NCBI RefSeq assembly: GCF_035994945.1
Contig: NZ_CP108677.1
Location: 434,001 to 498,000 of the forward strand
Length of the DNA: 64,000 bases
Reading direction: 5' to 3'
Source of the DNA: Streptomyces sp. NBC_01216
GTDB taxonomy: Bacteria; Actinomycetota; Actinomycetes; Streptomycetales; Streptomycetaceae
Below the pieces are notes generated by a model. That model was not told where the DNA came from. It saw only the letters and a list, made by a program, of their open reading frames with translations, and did no database searches. Shown in pieces: positions 1 through 7,359 of this stretch. Position numbers and translations under genes: made by a program. Numbering within the stretch: position 1 is the stretch's first letter; each line of letters starts with the position of its first letter.

Positions 1-261
1 TTCAGGGGGCATGCCCACGGACCACTCGTACGCGCAGGACGCGCAACGGGCGCGGGCTTGTTCGGTACGGGTGACGAGTTCCGCGCCTTCCAGTACCGTT
101 CCGGCGCAGGCGAGCCCGAACGAGAAGGCCAGCGCGTCGGGGACCACGCCGGCCAGCTCGCCCACCTGGAGGTCCACGCGGGTGACCGCGCTCGCCCCGT
201 CGCTACGGGCCGCTTCTTCCACCTGGGCCACCACGGCCATGGCGATCGACATCTCGTGCAT
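1..261 (-). CDS. hypA: HypA, hydrogenase nickel insertion chaperone (partial)
   Basis: Nickel metallochaperone that, with HypB, delivers Ni to the hydrogenase large subunit. The first 87 residues are visible. They begin MHEMSIA, the family's typical start, whose His2 binds nickel. The first CxxC of the zinc domain is at residues 73-76 (CASC). The family is usually about 110-120 residues, so the second CxxC and the stop lie beyond base 1. The start at 261 has GGAG just upstream. It is the last visible gene of the minus-strand hydrogenase operon, 114 bases after the 34-residue microprotein, and hypB or other hyp genes probably follow outside the window. The identification is firm; only the 3' end is unknown. 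Confidence 0.93.
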   Translation of the reverse strand, partial: MHEMSIAMAVVAQVEEAARSDGASAVTRVDLQVGELAGVVPDALAFSFGLACAGTVLEGAELVTRTEQARARCASCAYEWSVGMPPE

Positions 262-375
262 CGGACTCCGTCCTGCCGGGGCCATTACATCGACGGGGCG
301 GGGGCGACACGGTCGGGCACGCCGAAGGGGCCCGCCCCGCGTCCGCCATTCGGGCGCGGCCCCTCGGCCGGGAGG

Positions 376-480
376 TCACATCCGCCGCATGCGCAGGTAG
401 CGCCTCACATCGGGCAGGAGCTGCAGGGCCACCACGAGCGCGACGGCGGCGGCGGCGCCGCCGATGACCGACTTCTTCAT
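376..480 (-). CDS. 34-residue membrane microprotein, DUF6893-like
   Basis: A 34-codon ORF beginning MKKSVIGG. It has one hydrophobic segment of about 18 residues (roughly residues 5-22, Ala/Val/Leu rich), then a very basic tail containing PDVRRYLRMRR. This is the layout of the small actinobacterial family DUF6893: a single helix followed by an LPDxRRYLRxR motif. Its ATG overlaps the stop of the protease gene by one base (TGATG), so it should be translated by coupling. Position and linkage suggest a membrane-associated accessory to the hydrogenase, but no function is known to me. The GC-rich sequence just downstream (about 325-360) could form an imperfect hairpin before hypA. Confidence 0.75.
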   Translation of the reverse strand: MKKSVIGGAAAAVALVVALQLLPDVRRYLRMRRM

Positions 481-1076
481 CAGGATCTCCTCAGTTCGTG
501 GAGGGGGCGCTGGTCCGCGCCCCCCGTTTCGTCCCGGAGCAGGTCGCGGAGCATGGTCACGGCTCGCGGCACCGCCTCGGTCACCGGGCCGCTCAGGCCG
601 ATGCCCTCCTCGACGCGGGCGGGTTCACAGCCGACGACGAAGGTCCGCCGGGGCGGGGTGGCGCCGGTCCCGGCGCACAGGGTGCCCAGCAGGGCGAGGA
701 CGGCGTCGGGCGACATGTGGTGGCCGTCGAGCACGGCTCCCCCCGGTACGCCTCCCGCGGTCCCGCCGGGCTCGGCGTCGCCGGCCGGGTCACCGGTGCC
801 CTCCCGGGCTTCGCCGCCTTCGCCTTCGCGGGCGTCGGCGTCGATGAGGTAGAGCGTGCCCGGGGCGCCGCCGCGCGCGGTGGCGTCGACGAGGACGAGG
901 GTGTCGTAGCCGTCGAGCAGCTGGTACGCGAGGTGGACTCCCCGGACGCCGAAGTCGGTGACCTCGACGCCGGCGGGCAGGGGGTGCGCGGACAGGGCGC
1001 GCACGGTCTCCACGCCGAATCCGTCGTCCCCGAGGAAGACGTTGCCGATGCCGGCGACCAGGGTCCTGCTGCTCAC
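480..1076 (-). CDS. Hydrogenase maturation protease (HyaD/HybD family)
   Basis: Nickel-dependent endopeptidase that removes the C-terminal tail of the hydrogenase large subunit after metal insertion. It has 198 residues from a GTG start. The family signature GxGNxxxGDDGxG is at residues 9-21, and a VDATARGG stretch and a GHH motif lie at the expected places for the other two nickel-site residues. A Gly/Glu-rich insert between these (around residues 90-115) is unusual and probably a flexible loop. The GTG overlaps the preceding stop by four bases (GTGA), and the stop overlaps the microprotein start. HhyL, its likely substrate, is in the same operon. The family call is secure; substrate specificity is inferred from location. 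Confidence 0.9.
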   Translation of the reverse strand: MSSRTLVAGIGNVFLGDDGFGVETVRALSAHPLPAGVEVTDFGVRGVHLAYQLLDGYDTLVLVDATARGGAPGTLYLIDADAREGEGGEAREGTGDPAGDAEPGGTAGGVPGGAVLDGHHMSPDAVLALLGTLCAGTGATPPRRTFVVGCEPARVEEGIGLSGPVTEAVPRAVTMLRDLLRDETGGADQRPLHELRRS

Positions 1077-2506
1077 GCCTCCTCCAGTGGGGTGACCTCG
1101 TCGGGCTGGAAGTAGAGGAAGCGGCCCTGCTCGCGCCGGATGTCGGCTCCCGGATCGCCCTCCACGGTGACGGCGAGATGCACTCCCCCGTCGACGTCGT
1201 GCAGGACGGCCTCGACGCGGGCGGCGCTCCCCTGGAGGAAGAGGTCCTGGGCGTCGGTGCGTCGCAGTCCCGGTCGGAGGAGGACCCGGCTGCCGACACC
1301 CACGGAGACTCCCTCGACGGTGATCCGGTCGCCCGACGGGTCCGCCGGGTCCGCCGACGCCGGGTCCCACCAGGGTGTGTCGGGCCGGAACACCGCTTCC
1401 TGCGCGGGAGGTGTGGTGAGTTCGGCCGGCATGCCGGGGCCTCCCGGAGTATCCGGGCCGGTGATCTCGCGCAGCGCGCGCACCGCGCCGTGCAGCCGTT
1501 CCAGCACCTCGGGGGGCATGGAGTCGGCGAGGTCGATGACGGCGGCGGCGCGGGCGTCGGTCCCCCGGGCCTCGCGCTTCTCCTGCTCGGTCAGAGCGGC
1601 GGTGCGCAGGGCGAGGATCTCGTCGATCTCGGTGGAGTCGTACATCGCGCCGACGCTTTCCGGGGCGATGGACGGGTGGTCCTCCAGGATGATCGGGGAG
1701 GACAGGACGACGTCGGTACGGCCGGGTCCGCCGGCCAGGACGGGCCAGGTGTGCTCGTTGACGCACGCGGCGACCGCTCCCCGGGCCCACTCGGGCGGGT
1801 CGGTCATGGAGAGGAAAGCACCGGTGTGGAGGCCGAGCAGGAGGTGGGCGGCGACCAGGGAGCGGGCCAGTGCCGCGTCACGGTCGGTGTCGGCGGGCCG
1901 TGGTGTCCAGGGGCTGGTGTTCTCCACCACCGCGGTGAGCCTGGACACCCGGTAGGGGCCCGGGACTTCGGTCGCCGTGAGCGTGATGGTGCCGTCGACC
2001 CGCTCGGTGCGGCGCACCAGCCGGCCGACGCACCGGCCTCGCTCGTCGAGGACGGGCTCGGTGTCCTCGCGGGCGGGCCGGTGGAAGGGCCGGCGGACAC
2101 CGGCTCCCGACAGGGCGTCGATGTCGACGTGGAGTTCGACGCGCTCCTCGGTGCCCTCGTCCCAGGGGACGAGCACCCGGTCGGGGAGGTGCAGTGCGGA
2201 GACCTCGCGGAAACCGCCTTCGGGGAGGGCCTGTTGCACCGTGCGTCGCTGAGCGTGCAGGAAGCGGAGTTCCACGGCCAGCGAGGTCCCGGCCTTCGGT
2301 TCCATCAGGATCTCGGTGCGCTGGCGGGTGTGCTCCCCCTGGCGCGGTCCCCAGGAGGGCGGGACCAGGACGCCGAACTGCCAGCGCAGCCGGTTCTTGG
2401 CCGCGGAGGCACGGTAGGGGTAGAGCACGTAGCCCTCGAACAGGACGGCGTCGGCCACCTGGCGTGCGGTGTCGAAGGGCGACTGTGGCGCGGCGGTCGT
2501 GGTCAT
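1073..2506 (-). CDS. Conserved protein of the group 1h hydrogenase operon, 477 residues
   Basis: I do not recognise a catalytic family. The protein is soluble, with no signal peptide and no membrane segment. The first 270 residues are beta-rich: the N-terminus carries LFEGYVLYPYRASAAKNRLRW, and the middle has a GTITLTATEVPGPYRVSRL stretch followed by a VVENTSPWTP motif. The last part (about 400-477) looks like a small beta domain with conserved Gly and Asp turns (GVGSRVLLRPG, FLQGSAARVEAVLHDVDG). It sits between the DUF6084-like protein and the maturation protease, overlapping both by four bases. Strict coupling suggests a stoichiometric role in assembly or electron-transfer coupling of the hydrogenase. 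That role is inference. Confidence 0.8.
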   Translation of the reverse strand: MTTTAAPQSPFDTARQVADAVLFEGYVLYPYRASAAKNRLRWQFGVLVPPSWGPRQGEHTRQRTEILMEPKAGTSLAVELRFLHAQRRTVQQALPEGGFREVSALHLPDRVLVPWDEGTEERVELHVDIDALSGAGVRRPFHRPAREDTEPVLDERGRCVGRLVRRTERVDGTITLTATEVPGPYRVSRLTAVVENTSPWTPRPADTDRDAALARSLVAAHLLLGLHTGAFLSMTDPPEWARGAVAACVNEHTWPVLAGGPGRTDVVLSSPIILEDHPSIAPESVGAMYDSTEIDEILALRTAALTEQEKREARGTDARAAAVIDLADSMPPEVLERLHGAVRALREITGPDTPGGPGMPAELTTPPAQEAVFRPDTPWWDPASADPADPSGDRITVEGVSVGVGSRVLLRPGLRRTDAQDLFLQGSAARVEAVLHDVDGGVHLAVTVEGDPGADIRREQGRFLYFQPDEVTPLEEA

Positions 2507-3201
2507 GGCGCCGTCCTCTCGGTGACGCGGGGCCGTGCGGTGCCCAGCCGGAACGGGGGCGGTGCGGACGCGCCGTCGGCGGCCCGGTCGAGCAGCGCCC
2601 GCACCGTCGACTCCCAGGAGGCGAGCGCGTGGCGGGAGCGGAAGGCGAGCAGTTCGGTCATCGTGTCCCGGGGCAGTCTGAGCCAGGCGGTGCCGGGGAA
2701 GTGCTGCTCCACCATCTCCCGCCAGACGGTGACCGGCATCCGGAAGGGAGCTTCGCGGTCCCAGGGCACGGGCTCGACACGGAACCCTCCGTCGCCGGTG
2801 AAGGCGGTGCCCGAGAACAGCAGCAGCAGGGGCGCCTCGCCGTCCTCGAGGGCGTCGAAGTACCGGGTGGCCGCGATGTCCATGTCGTAGGTGCAGGGCA
2901 CGGACAGGTCGGTCTCGGTCTCGCCGCTGAAACCGGGCACCATGACCGGCACCTGTGCGATCTGGACGGGCTTCAGGGTGGTGCCCCAGCGGGCTCGTTC
3001 GCCGAACAGGTCGGCCAGGGCCTCCGCCTCACCGGTGCCGTAGGACCGCAGGGCCGGTTCGGCGCGGATCTGGCAGCGCAGCGCCAGGGCGTGCACCCGG
3101 GTGTCGTCGGAGGCCGTGATCCGCAGCCGGAAGACGAGGGTGGGGCCCGCGGCGTACGGGTCGGCGCGCACCCCGGTACAGCTGAAGGTCAGCTCGGTCA
3201 T
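2503..3201 (-). CDS. DUF6084-like protein, hydrogenase-associated
   Basis: A 232-residue soluble protein without signal or membrane segments. It begins MTELTFSCTGVRADPYAAGPTL and reads as a beta-sandwich-like domain with a FRLRITASD strand. It resembles DUF6084, a family I know from actinobacterial hydrogenase operons; I recall no assigned biochemical role. Its ATG overlaps the upstream DUF5947-like stop by four bases (ATGA), and its own stop overlaps the 477-residue gene in the same way. The start at 3201 is preferred over longer upstream extensions because it fits the coupling pattern used along the operon. No metal-binding motif is obvious: the few cysteines are scattered. Confidence 0.75.
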   Translation of the reverse strand: MTELTFSCTGVRADPYAAGPTLVFRLRITASDDTRVHALALRCQIRAEPALRSYGTGEAEALADLFGERARWGTTLKPVQIAQVPVMVPGFSGETETDLSVPCTYDMDIAATRYFDALEDGEAPLLLLFSGTAFTGDGGFRVEPVPWDREAPFRMPVTVWREMVEQHFPGTAWLRLPRDTMTELLAFRSRHALASWESTVRALLDRAADGASAPPPFRLGTARPRVTERTAP

Positions 3202-3851
3202 GAGGGTCTCGCCTCCGCGGGGGTCTTGGCCCGGCCCTCGACCCGGTCGAAGAACGCGCGGAGCGCGGAGCGGGCTTCGGCGCCGCCGTCGAAGCCCTGC
3301 CAGAGCAGCCGCATGCGCCCTACGAGTTCGTAGCAGATGTCGATGGGAACGAGGTGGCAGGTGGTGCGGCCGTCCGCGTCCCGGTGGAGCAACAGGGCCT
3401 CGACGTCGGGCTCCAGCAGGCCGGCGAGCCGTCCCGGCCCGAGGACCCTCTGCCAGGTCTCCGGGTCGAGTTCGCTCTCGGTGGCGCCCGCCGGGCTCGG
3501 GTAGAGCGCGACGAGCCGGCCGAGGGCGGCGTTGCGGAAAAGGAAGGCGACGGAGACGGGGATCTGGAGGAGTTCCCAGGCGGCGTCGTCGATGCCGTGC
3601 GCGGGGTCGGCGAGATAGCGGTCGGGGACGGCACGGTAGCGGCCGGTCCGGGTGCCGGGGCGGTCGAAGAGCAGCGCGCAGGCGGTACACGCGCAGACCA
3701 GCGACCGCTGTTCGGTCTCCACCAGGTGGCGGTGGCCGTCCGGCGGGACGGCCAGGCCGCAGAGTTCGCAGGTCTCGGGCCGGGGCGTCCGGGGGCCCGC
3801 GAACCGCCGCAGCCCGCTCGGGCCGGCCGCCCGGACGGAGGGGCCGGTCAC
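3198..3851 (-). CDS. DUF5947-like zinc-ribbon protein, hydrogenase-associated
   Basis: A 217-residue protein with a cysteine cluster near its N-terminus: CELCG at about residue 28, then CACTAC about 27 residues later. This is a CxxC...CxCxxC layout suited to zinc or a rubredoxin-type iron site. The rest is a helical domain with PVSVAFLFRN and PSPAGATESEL, matching the DUF5947 family, which I associate with hydrogenase-linked actinobacterial genes. It is coupled by ATGA overlaps to both neighbours. A redox or iron-sulfur assembly role is plausible given the NifU-like gene upstream, but this is inference from motif and context. Confidence 0.75.
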   Translation of the reverse strand: MTGPSVRAAGPSGLRRFAGPRTPRPETCELCGLAVPPDGHRHLVETEQRSLVCACTACALLFDRPGTRTGRYRAVPDRYLADPAHGIDDAAWELLQIPVSVAFLFRNAALGRLVALYPSPAGATESELDPETWQRVLGPGRLAGLLEPDVEALLLHRDADGRTTCHLVPIDICYELVGRMRLLWQGFDGGAEARSALRAFFDRVEGRAKTPAEARPS

Positions 3852-4372
3852 GGCACCCGCACCGAGGAGTGGGGACGGACGCCGATCTGGAGCAGGGGCG
3901 GCTCCGGCGGCGGTGCGGGTTCCGTCTCCACCGCCGTCACCTCGGGGGCGAAGGCGGCGAGCACGTCCTCCAGTCGTCGGGTGCCCGCCTGTTCGCCGCC
4001 GGAGCAGCCGCAGCCGCCCTCGTCCGCCGACGGGCGCAGCCGCAGCACGCCGGTGGTCTCGTCGTAGCCGGTCTGCTCCAGCGGCTCGGCGACCGCGTCG
4101 AGGGCGCGGGCGATCCGGGTGCGCACGTCCTCGGGGTGCAGCGCGTGGAGGGTCAGCAGGCCCGCCACCAGTTCGTCGGCGAGCAGCGGCTGTGGCAGCC
4201 CGTCGCCGAGGGCTCCGACGATGCGGGCGAGCCCGGCACCGTAGAAGTCCATCAGCACCCGGACGAGTTCCTCGGCGGCGGCGCAGGCGTCGCGGTCGCC
4301 GGTGGCCGCGAGGCGGTCCAGCACTTCCTCGACCCGGCGTCCGGCCAGGGTCGCGTCGACGGTCTCGGTCAT
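3848..4372 (-). CDS. NifU-like hydrogenase accessory protein
   Basis: A 174-residue protein. The N-terminal half (about 1-100) is helical, with motifs resembling actinobacterial NifU-family proteins of hydrogenase operons (DFYGAGLARIVGAL, ADELVAGLLTLHALHP). The following segment would correspond to the NifU Fe-S scaffold, but the usual CxxC is replaced by GGCGCSGG (CxC) at about residues 122-129. The C-terminus is Pro/Glu-rich and probably flexible. It follows hhyL with a four-base ATGA overlap. Maturation or Fe-S delivery to HhyS would fit the context. Because the scaffold motif is altered, it may bind a cluster differently or not at all. The family call is moderate. Confidence 0.65.
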   Translation of the reverse strand: MTETVDATLAGRRVEEVLDRLAATGDRDACAAAEELVRVLMDFYGAGLARIVGALGDGLPQPLLADELVAGLLTLHALHPEDVRTRIARALDAVAEPLEQTGYDETTGVLRLRPSADEGGCGCSGGEQAGTRRLEDVLAAFAPEVTAVETEPAPPPEPPLLQIGVRPHSSVRVP

Positions 4373-6153
4373 CCGCCCAGTCCGCTCAGTCCGGTGGGCA
4401 CGTGCATCGTCTTCACGGTCTTGCCGCCGCCCACATACATGTGGACGCCGCACGGCAGGCAGGGGTCGAAGCTGCGCACGGCCCGCATGATGTCGATGCC
4501 CTTGAAGTTCTCCGGGGGGTTCTCCTCGAAGATCGGGGTGTTCTGCACGGCGTCCTCGTAGGGGCCCGGGGTGCCGAAGGTGTCGCGCGTGCTGGCGTTC
4601 CACGGGGTCGGCGGGTACGGGTGGTAGTTGGCGATCTTGCCGTCGCGGATGACCATGTGGTGCGACAGCACACCGCGTACCGCCTCGGTGAAGCCGACCC
4701 CGATCGACTCGTCCGGCACGTCGAACTTCTCCCAGGTCTGGGTGCGTCCGGCGCGGACCTCGGCGAGGCCCTTCTCGGCGCAGTGCAGGGCGATGGCGGC
4801 GGCGTACGCCTGGAAGTAGGTGCGGGCGCGGTTGCGCTCCAGGGCGTTGCTCCACTTCGGGATCTTCCACTCGAAGCGGGTCTCGGGCTTGGTCATGGTG
4901 CGGGGCAGGTTGATGACGACGCTGTGCCCGGTCGCCTTCACGTAGCCGACGTCGACGAGTCCCGACAGCGCCGTCGACCAGAGGCGGGCGATGGGGCCGC
5001 CTCCGGTGTCGAGCGCGAGGTGGTCCTTGCCGTCGAACCACCGCGGCGACATCACCCAGCTGTACTTGTCGTCGAAGTTCCGCTTCTGCGGAGCCGGCAG
5101 CGTGTGCTGGTTCCACGGATGACGGGGGTCGACGGGGTTGCCGAGCGGGTCGTGCGTGACGAACTGCTCCTGGCCCGCCCAGTCGTCGTAGTACGAGCTG
5201 CCGAGGAGGATGCGGATGCCGAGGTTGATCTCGGTGAGGTCGTTGGTCACCAGCTTGCCGTCGACGACGACGCCCGGGGTGACGAACATCTTCCGTCCCC
5301 AGTCGGTCATGTTGGCGTAGGTGAAGTCGCAGTGCTCGGGGTCGTTGAGCGCGCCCCAGCAGCCGAGCAGCACGCGGCGCCTGCCCACCTCCTCGTAGCC
5401 GGGCAGGGCTTCGTAGAAGAAGTCGAAGAGGTCGTCGTGGAGCGGGACGACGCGCTTCATGAACTCGACGTACCGCATCAGGCGGCTCATGTAGTCCGTG
5501 AAGAGCTGGACGGAGGCGACGGTGCCGACACCGCCCGGGTAGAGCGTGGAGGGGTGCACATGGCGGCCCTCCATCAGGCAGAACATCTCCCGGGTGTAGC
5601 GGCTGACCTGGAGCGCCTCGCGGTAGAACTCGCCCTCGATGGGGTTGAGGGAGCGCATGATGTCGGCGATGGTGCGGTAGCCGTGCTCGCCGGCGTGCGG
5701 TGCCTCGGTCCGTTCGGCGAGCTCCAGGACGCCCGGGTTGGTCTCGCGGACCATCTTCTCGCAGTAGTCGACCCCGACCAGGTTCTCCTGGAAGATGTTG
5801 TGGTCGAACATGTACTCCGCGGACTCGCCGAGGTTGATGATCCACTCGCCGAGATGCGGGGGCTTCACCCCGTACGCCATGTTCTGCGCGTACACGGAGC
5901 AGGTGGCGTGGTTGTCGCCGCAGATCCCGCAGATGCGGCTGGTGATGAAGTGCGCGTCACGGGGGTCCTTGCCGCGCATGAAGACGCTGTATCCGCGGAA
6001 GACCGACGAGGTGCTGTAGCACTCGGCGACTCGCTTCTGCTTGAAGTCGATCTTCGTGTGGATGCCGAGGCTGCCCACGATCCGGGTGATCGGATCCCAG
6101 GCCATCTCCACCAGGCCGCTGCCGTCGCCGGCTGTCTTCGTCTTCGGTGTCAT
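4369..6153 (-). CDS. hhyL: [NiFe]-hydrogenase large subunit, group 1h
   Basis: Catalytic subunit that oxidises H2 at a NiFe(CN)2CO centre. It has 594 residues. The two nickel-binding motifs are clear: RICGICGDNH at residues 73-82 (Cys75 and Cys78) and DPCLPCGVH at 563-571 (Cys565 and Cys568). A 23-residue tail beginning MYVGGGK follows His571 and is the expected substrate of the maturation protease encoded downstream. The sequence matches the actinobacterial high-affinity type known from Streptomyces and mycobacteria, which oxidises H2 at atmospheric level and feeds the respiratory chain during persistence. It lies 70 bases downstream of hhyS and overlaps the NifU-like gene by four bases. Confidence 0.97.
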   Translation of the reverse strand: MTPKTKTAGDGSGLVEMAWDPITRIVGSLGIHTKIDFKQKRVAECYSTSSVFRGYSVFMRGKDPRDAHFITSRICGICGDNHATCSVYAQNMAYGVKPPHLGEWIINLGESAEYMFDHNIFQENLVGVDYCEKMVRETNPGVLELAERTEAPHAGEHGYRTIADIMRSLNPIEGEFYREALQVSRYTREMFCLMEGRHVHPSTLYPGGVGTVASVQLFTDYMSRLMRYVEFMKRVVPLHDDLFDFFYEALPGYEEVGRRRVLLGCWGALNDPEHCDFTYANMTDWGRKMFVTPGVVVDGKLVTNDLTEINLGIRILLGSSYYDDWAGQEQFVTHDPLGNPVDPRHPWNQHTLPAPQKRNFDDKYSWVMSPRWFDGKDHLALDTGGGPIARLWSTALSGLVDVGYVKATGHSVVINLPRTMTKPETRFEWKIPKWSNALERNRARTYFQAYAAAIALHCAEKGLAEVRAGRTQTWEKFDVPDESIGVGFTEAVRGVLSHHMVIRDGKIANYHPYPPTPWNASTRDTFGTPGPYEDAVQNTPIFEENPPENFKGIDIMRAVRSFDPCLPCGVHMYVGGGKTVKTMHVPTGLSGLGG

Positions 6154-6223
6154 CGTCTGTGCCGTGGCCCTTCATGTGCGGGGAGGTGCGGGGTGCTGAT
6201 CGGTGTGGGGGTTCGAGCGGTGG

Positions 6224-7282
6224 TCACCAGGGCGGCCGGTAGCCGGTCGTCAGCTTCTTGCCGCCGTGCCGCCACTTGGGTTCCTGGTCGACGGTGTGCG
6301 TGGTGACCGACCGGAGACGCCGGACCACGGAGCCGTACGCGCCACTGGCCTTGCTGGACAGCTTGGCGCCGGGGGGTTCGTCCATGAACGGCATGAACTT
6401 GTCGGGGAAGCCGGGCATCGTGCAGGCGATGCAGATGCCGCCGACGTTGGGACAGCCGCCGATGCCGTTCATCCAGCCGCGTTTGGGCACGTTGCACTTG
6501 ACTACCGGGCCCCAGCATCCGAGCTTGACCAGGCAGGTGGGCGAGTCGTACGTCTTCGCGAACTGGCCCTGCTCGTAGTAGCCGGCCCGGTCGCAGCCCT
6601 CGTGGACGGTCGCGCCGAACAGCCAGGACGGACGGAGCTTGTCGTCCAGCGGGATCATCGGGGCCGAGCCCGCCGCCTGGTACAGGAGGTAGGTGAGGGT
6701 CTCCGAGAAGTTGTCGGGCTGGATGGGGCAGCCGGGCACGCAGACGATCGGGATGCCGGCCTGGGAGGTCCAGTCCCAGCCCAGGTAGTCGGGCACGCCC
6801 ATGGCACCGGTCGGGTTGCCCTCCATGGCGTGGATGCCGCCGTAGGTCGCGCAGGTGCCGATGGCGACGACGGCGAGCGCCTTGGGTGCCAGCCGGTCGA
6901 TCCATTCGCTGGTGGTGATGGGCTGGCCCGTCTCGGGGTCGTCGCCGAATCCGCACCAGTAGCCCTCGGGCTTGATCTTCTCGTTGGGGATGGACCCCTC
7001 GACGACGAGGACGAAGGGGTCGATCTCGCCGCGCTCCCCCTTGAAGAACCACTCGATGAAGGTGTCCGCCCCACCGACGGGGCCGCATTCGAAGTCGATC
7101 AGCGGCCAGTGCACAGCGATCTTGGGGAGCCCGGGCAGGGTACCCGTGACGATCTCCTCGATGCTGGGCTGCATCGCCGCGGTCAGGGAGACGGAGTCAC
7201 CGTCGCAGCTCAGCCCCGCGTTGATCCAGAGGATGTGGATCGTGGGGTCCTCGGCCGCCGTCTCCGGCGTTGTTGCGGTCAT
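6224..7282 (-). CDS. hhyS: [NiFe]-hydrogenase small subunit, group 1h
   Basis: Electron-transfer subunit carrying three Fe-S clusters. It has 352 residues; the start at 7282 has a strong AAGGAGG. The N-terminus has no twin-arginine signal, as in other group 1h small subunits, so the enzyme should stay on the cytoplasmic side. The first proximal-cluster motif reads SCDGDS (Cys26, Asp29): the second cysteine of the usual CxxC is replaced by aspartate, a hallmark of the oxygen-insensitive actinobacterial type. Other cluster ligands are seen in GTCATYGG, VPGCPIQPD, HEGCDRAGYY, LGCWGP and GGCPNVGGICIACTMPGFP. It is transcribed after hypX and before hhyL. Confidence 0.97.
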   Translation of the reverse strand: MTATTPETAAEDPTIHILWINAGLSCDGDSVSLTAAMQPSIEEIVTGTLPGLPKIAVHWPLIDFECGPVGGADTFIEWFFKGERGEIDPFVLVVEGSIPNEKIKPEGYWCGFGDDPETGQPITTSEWIDRLAPKALAVVAIGTCATYGGIHAMEGNPTGAMGVPDYLGWDWTSQAGIPIVCVPGCPIQPDNFSETLTYLLYQAAGSAPMIPLDDKLRPSWLFGATVHEGCDRAGYYEQGQFAKTYDSPTCLVKLGCWGPVVKCNVPKRGWMNGIGGCPNVGGICIACTMPGFPDKFMPFMDEPPGAKLSSKASGAYGSVVRRLRSVTTHTVDQEPKWRHGGKKLTTGYRPPW

Positions 7283-7359
7283 CGGGTTGCCTCCTTGGGG
7301 AGGAGTTCGGGGAGGGGCCGGCCTGGTCGGGTCGGTGGCCTCGGGCCCCACCCCTCTTG

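Noticed and set aside
58..3333. Long plus-strand open frames across the hydrogenase operon
   Set aside because: They lie antisense to the hydrogenase genes, are Arg/Gly/Pro-rich, and arise from GC-biased third positions.
3848..5845. 665-codon minus-strand frame covering the NifU-like gene
   Set aside because: Only its last 174 codons are protein-like. The upstream part is a shadow of hhyL in another frame.
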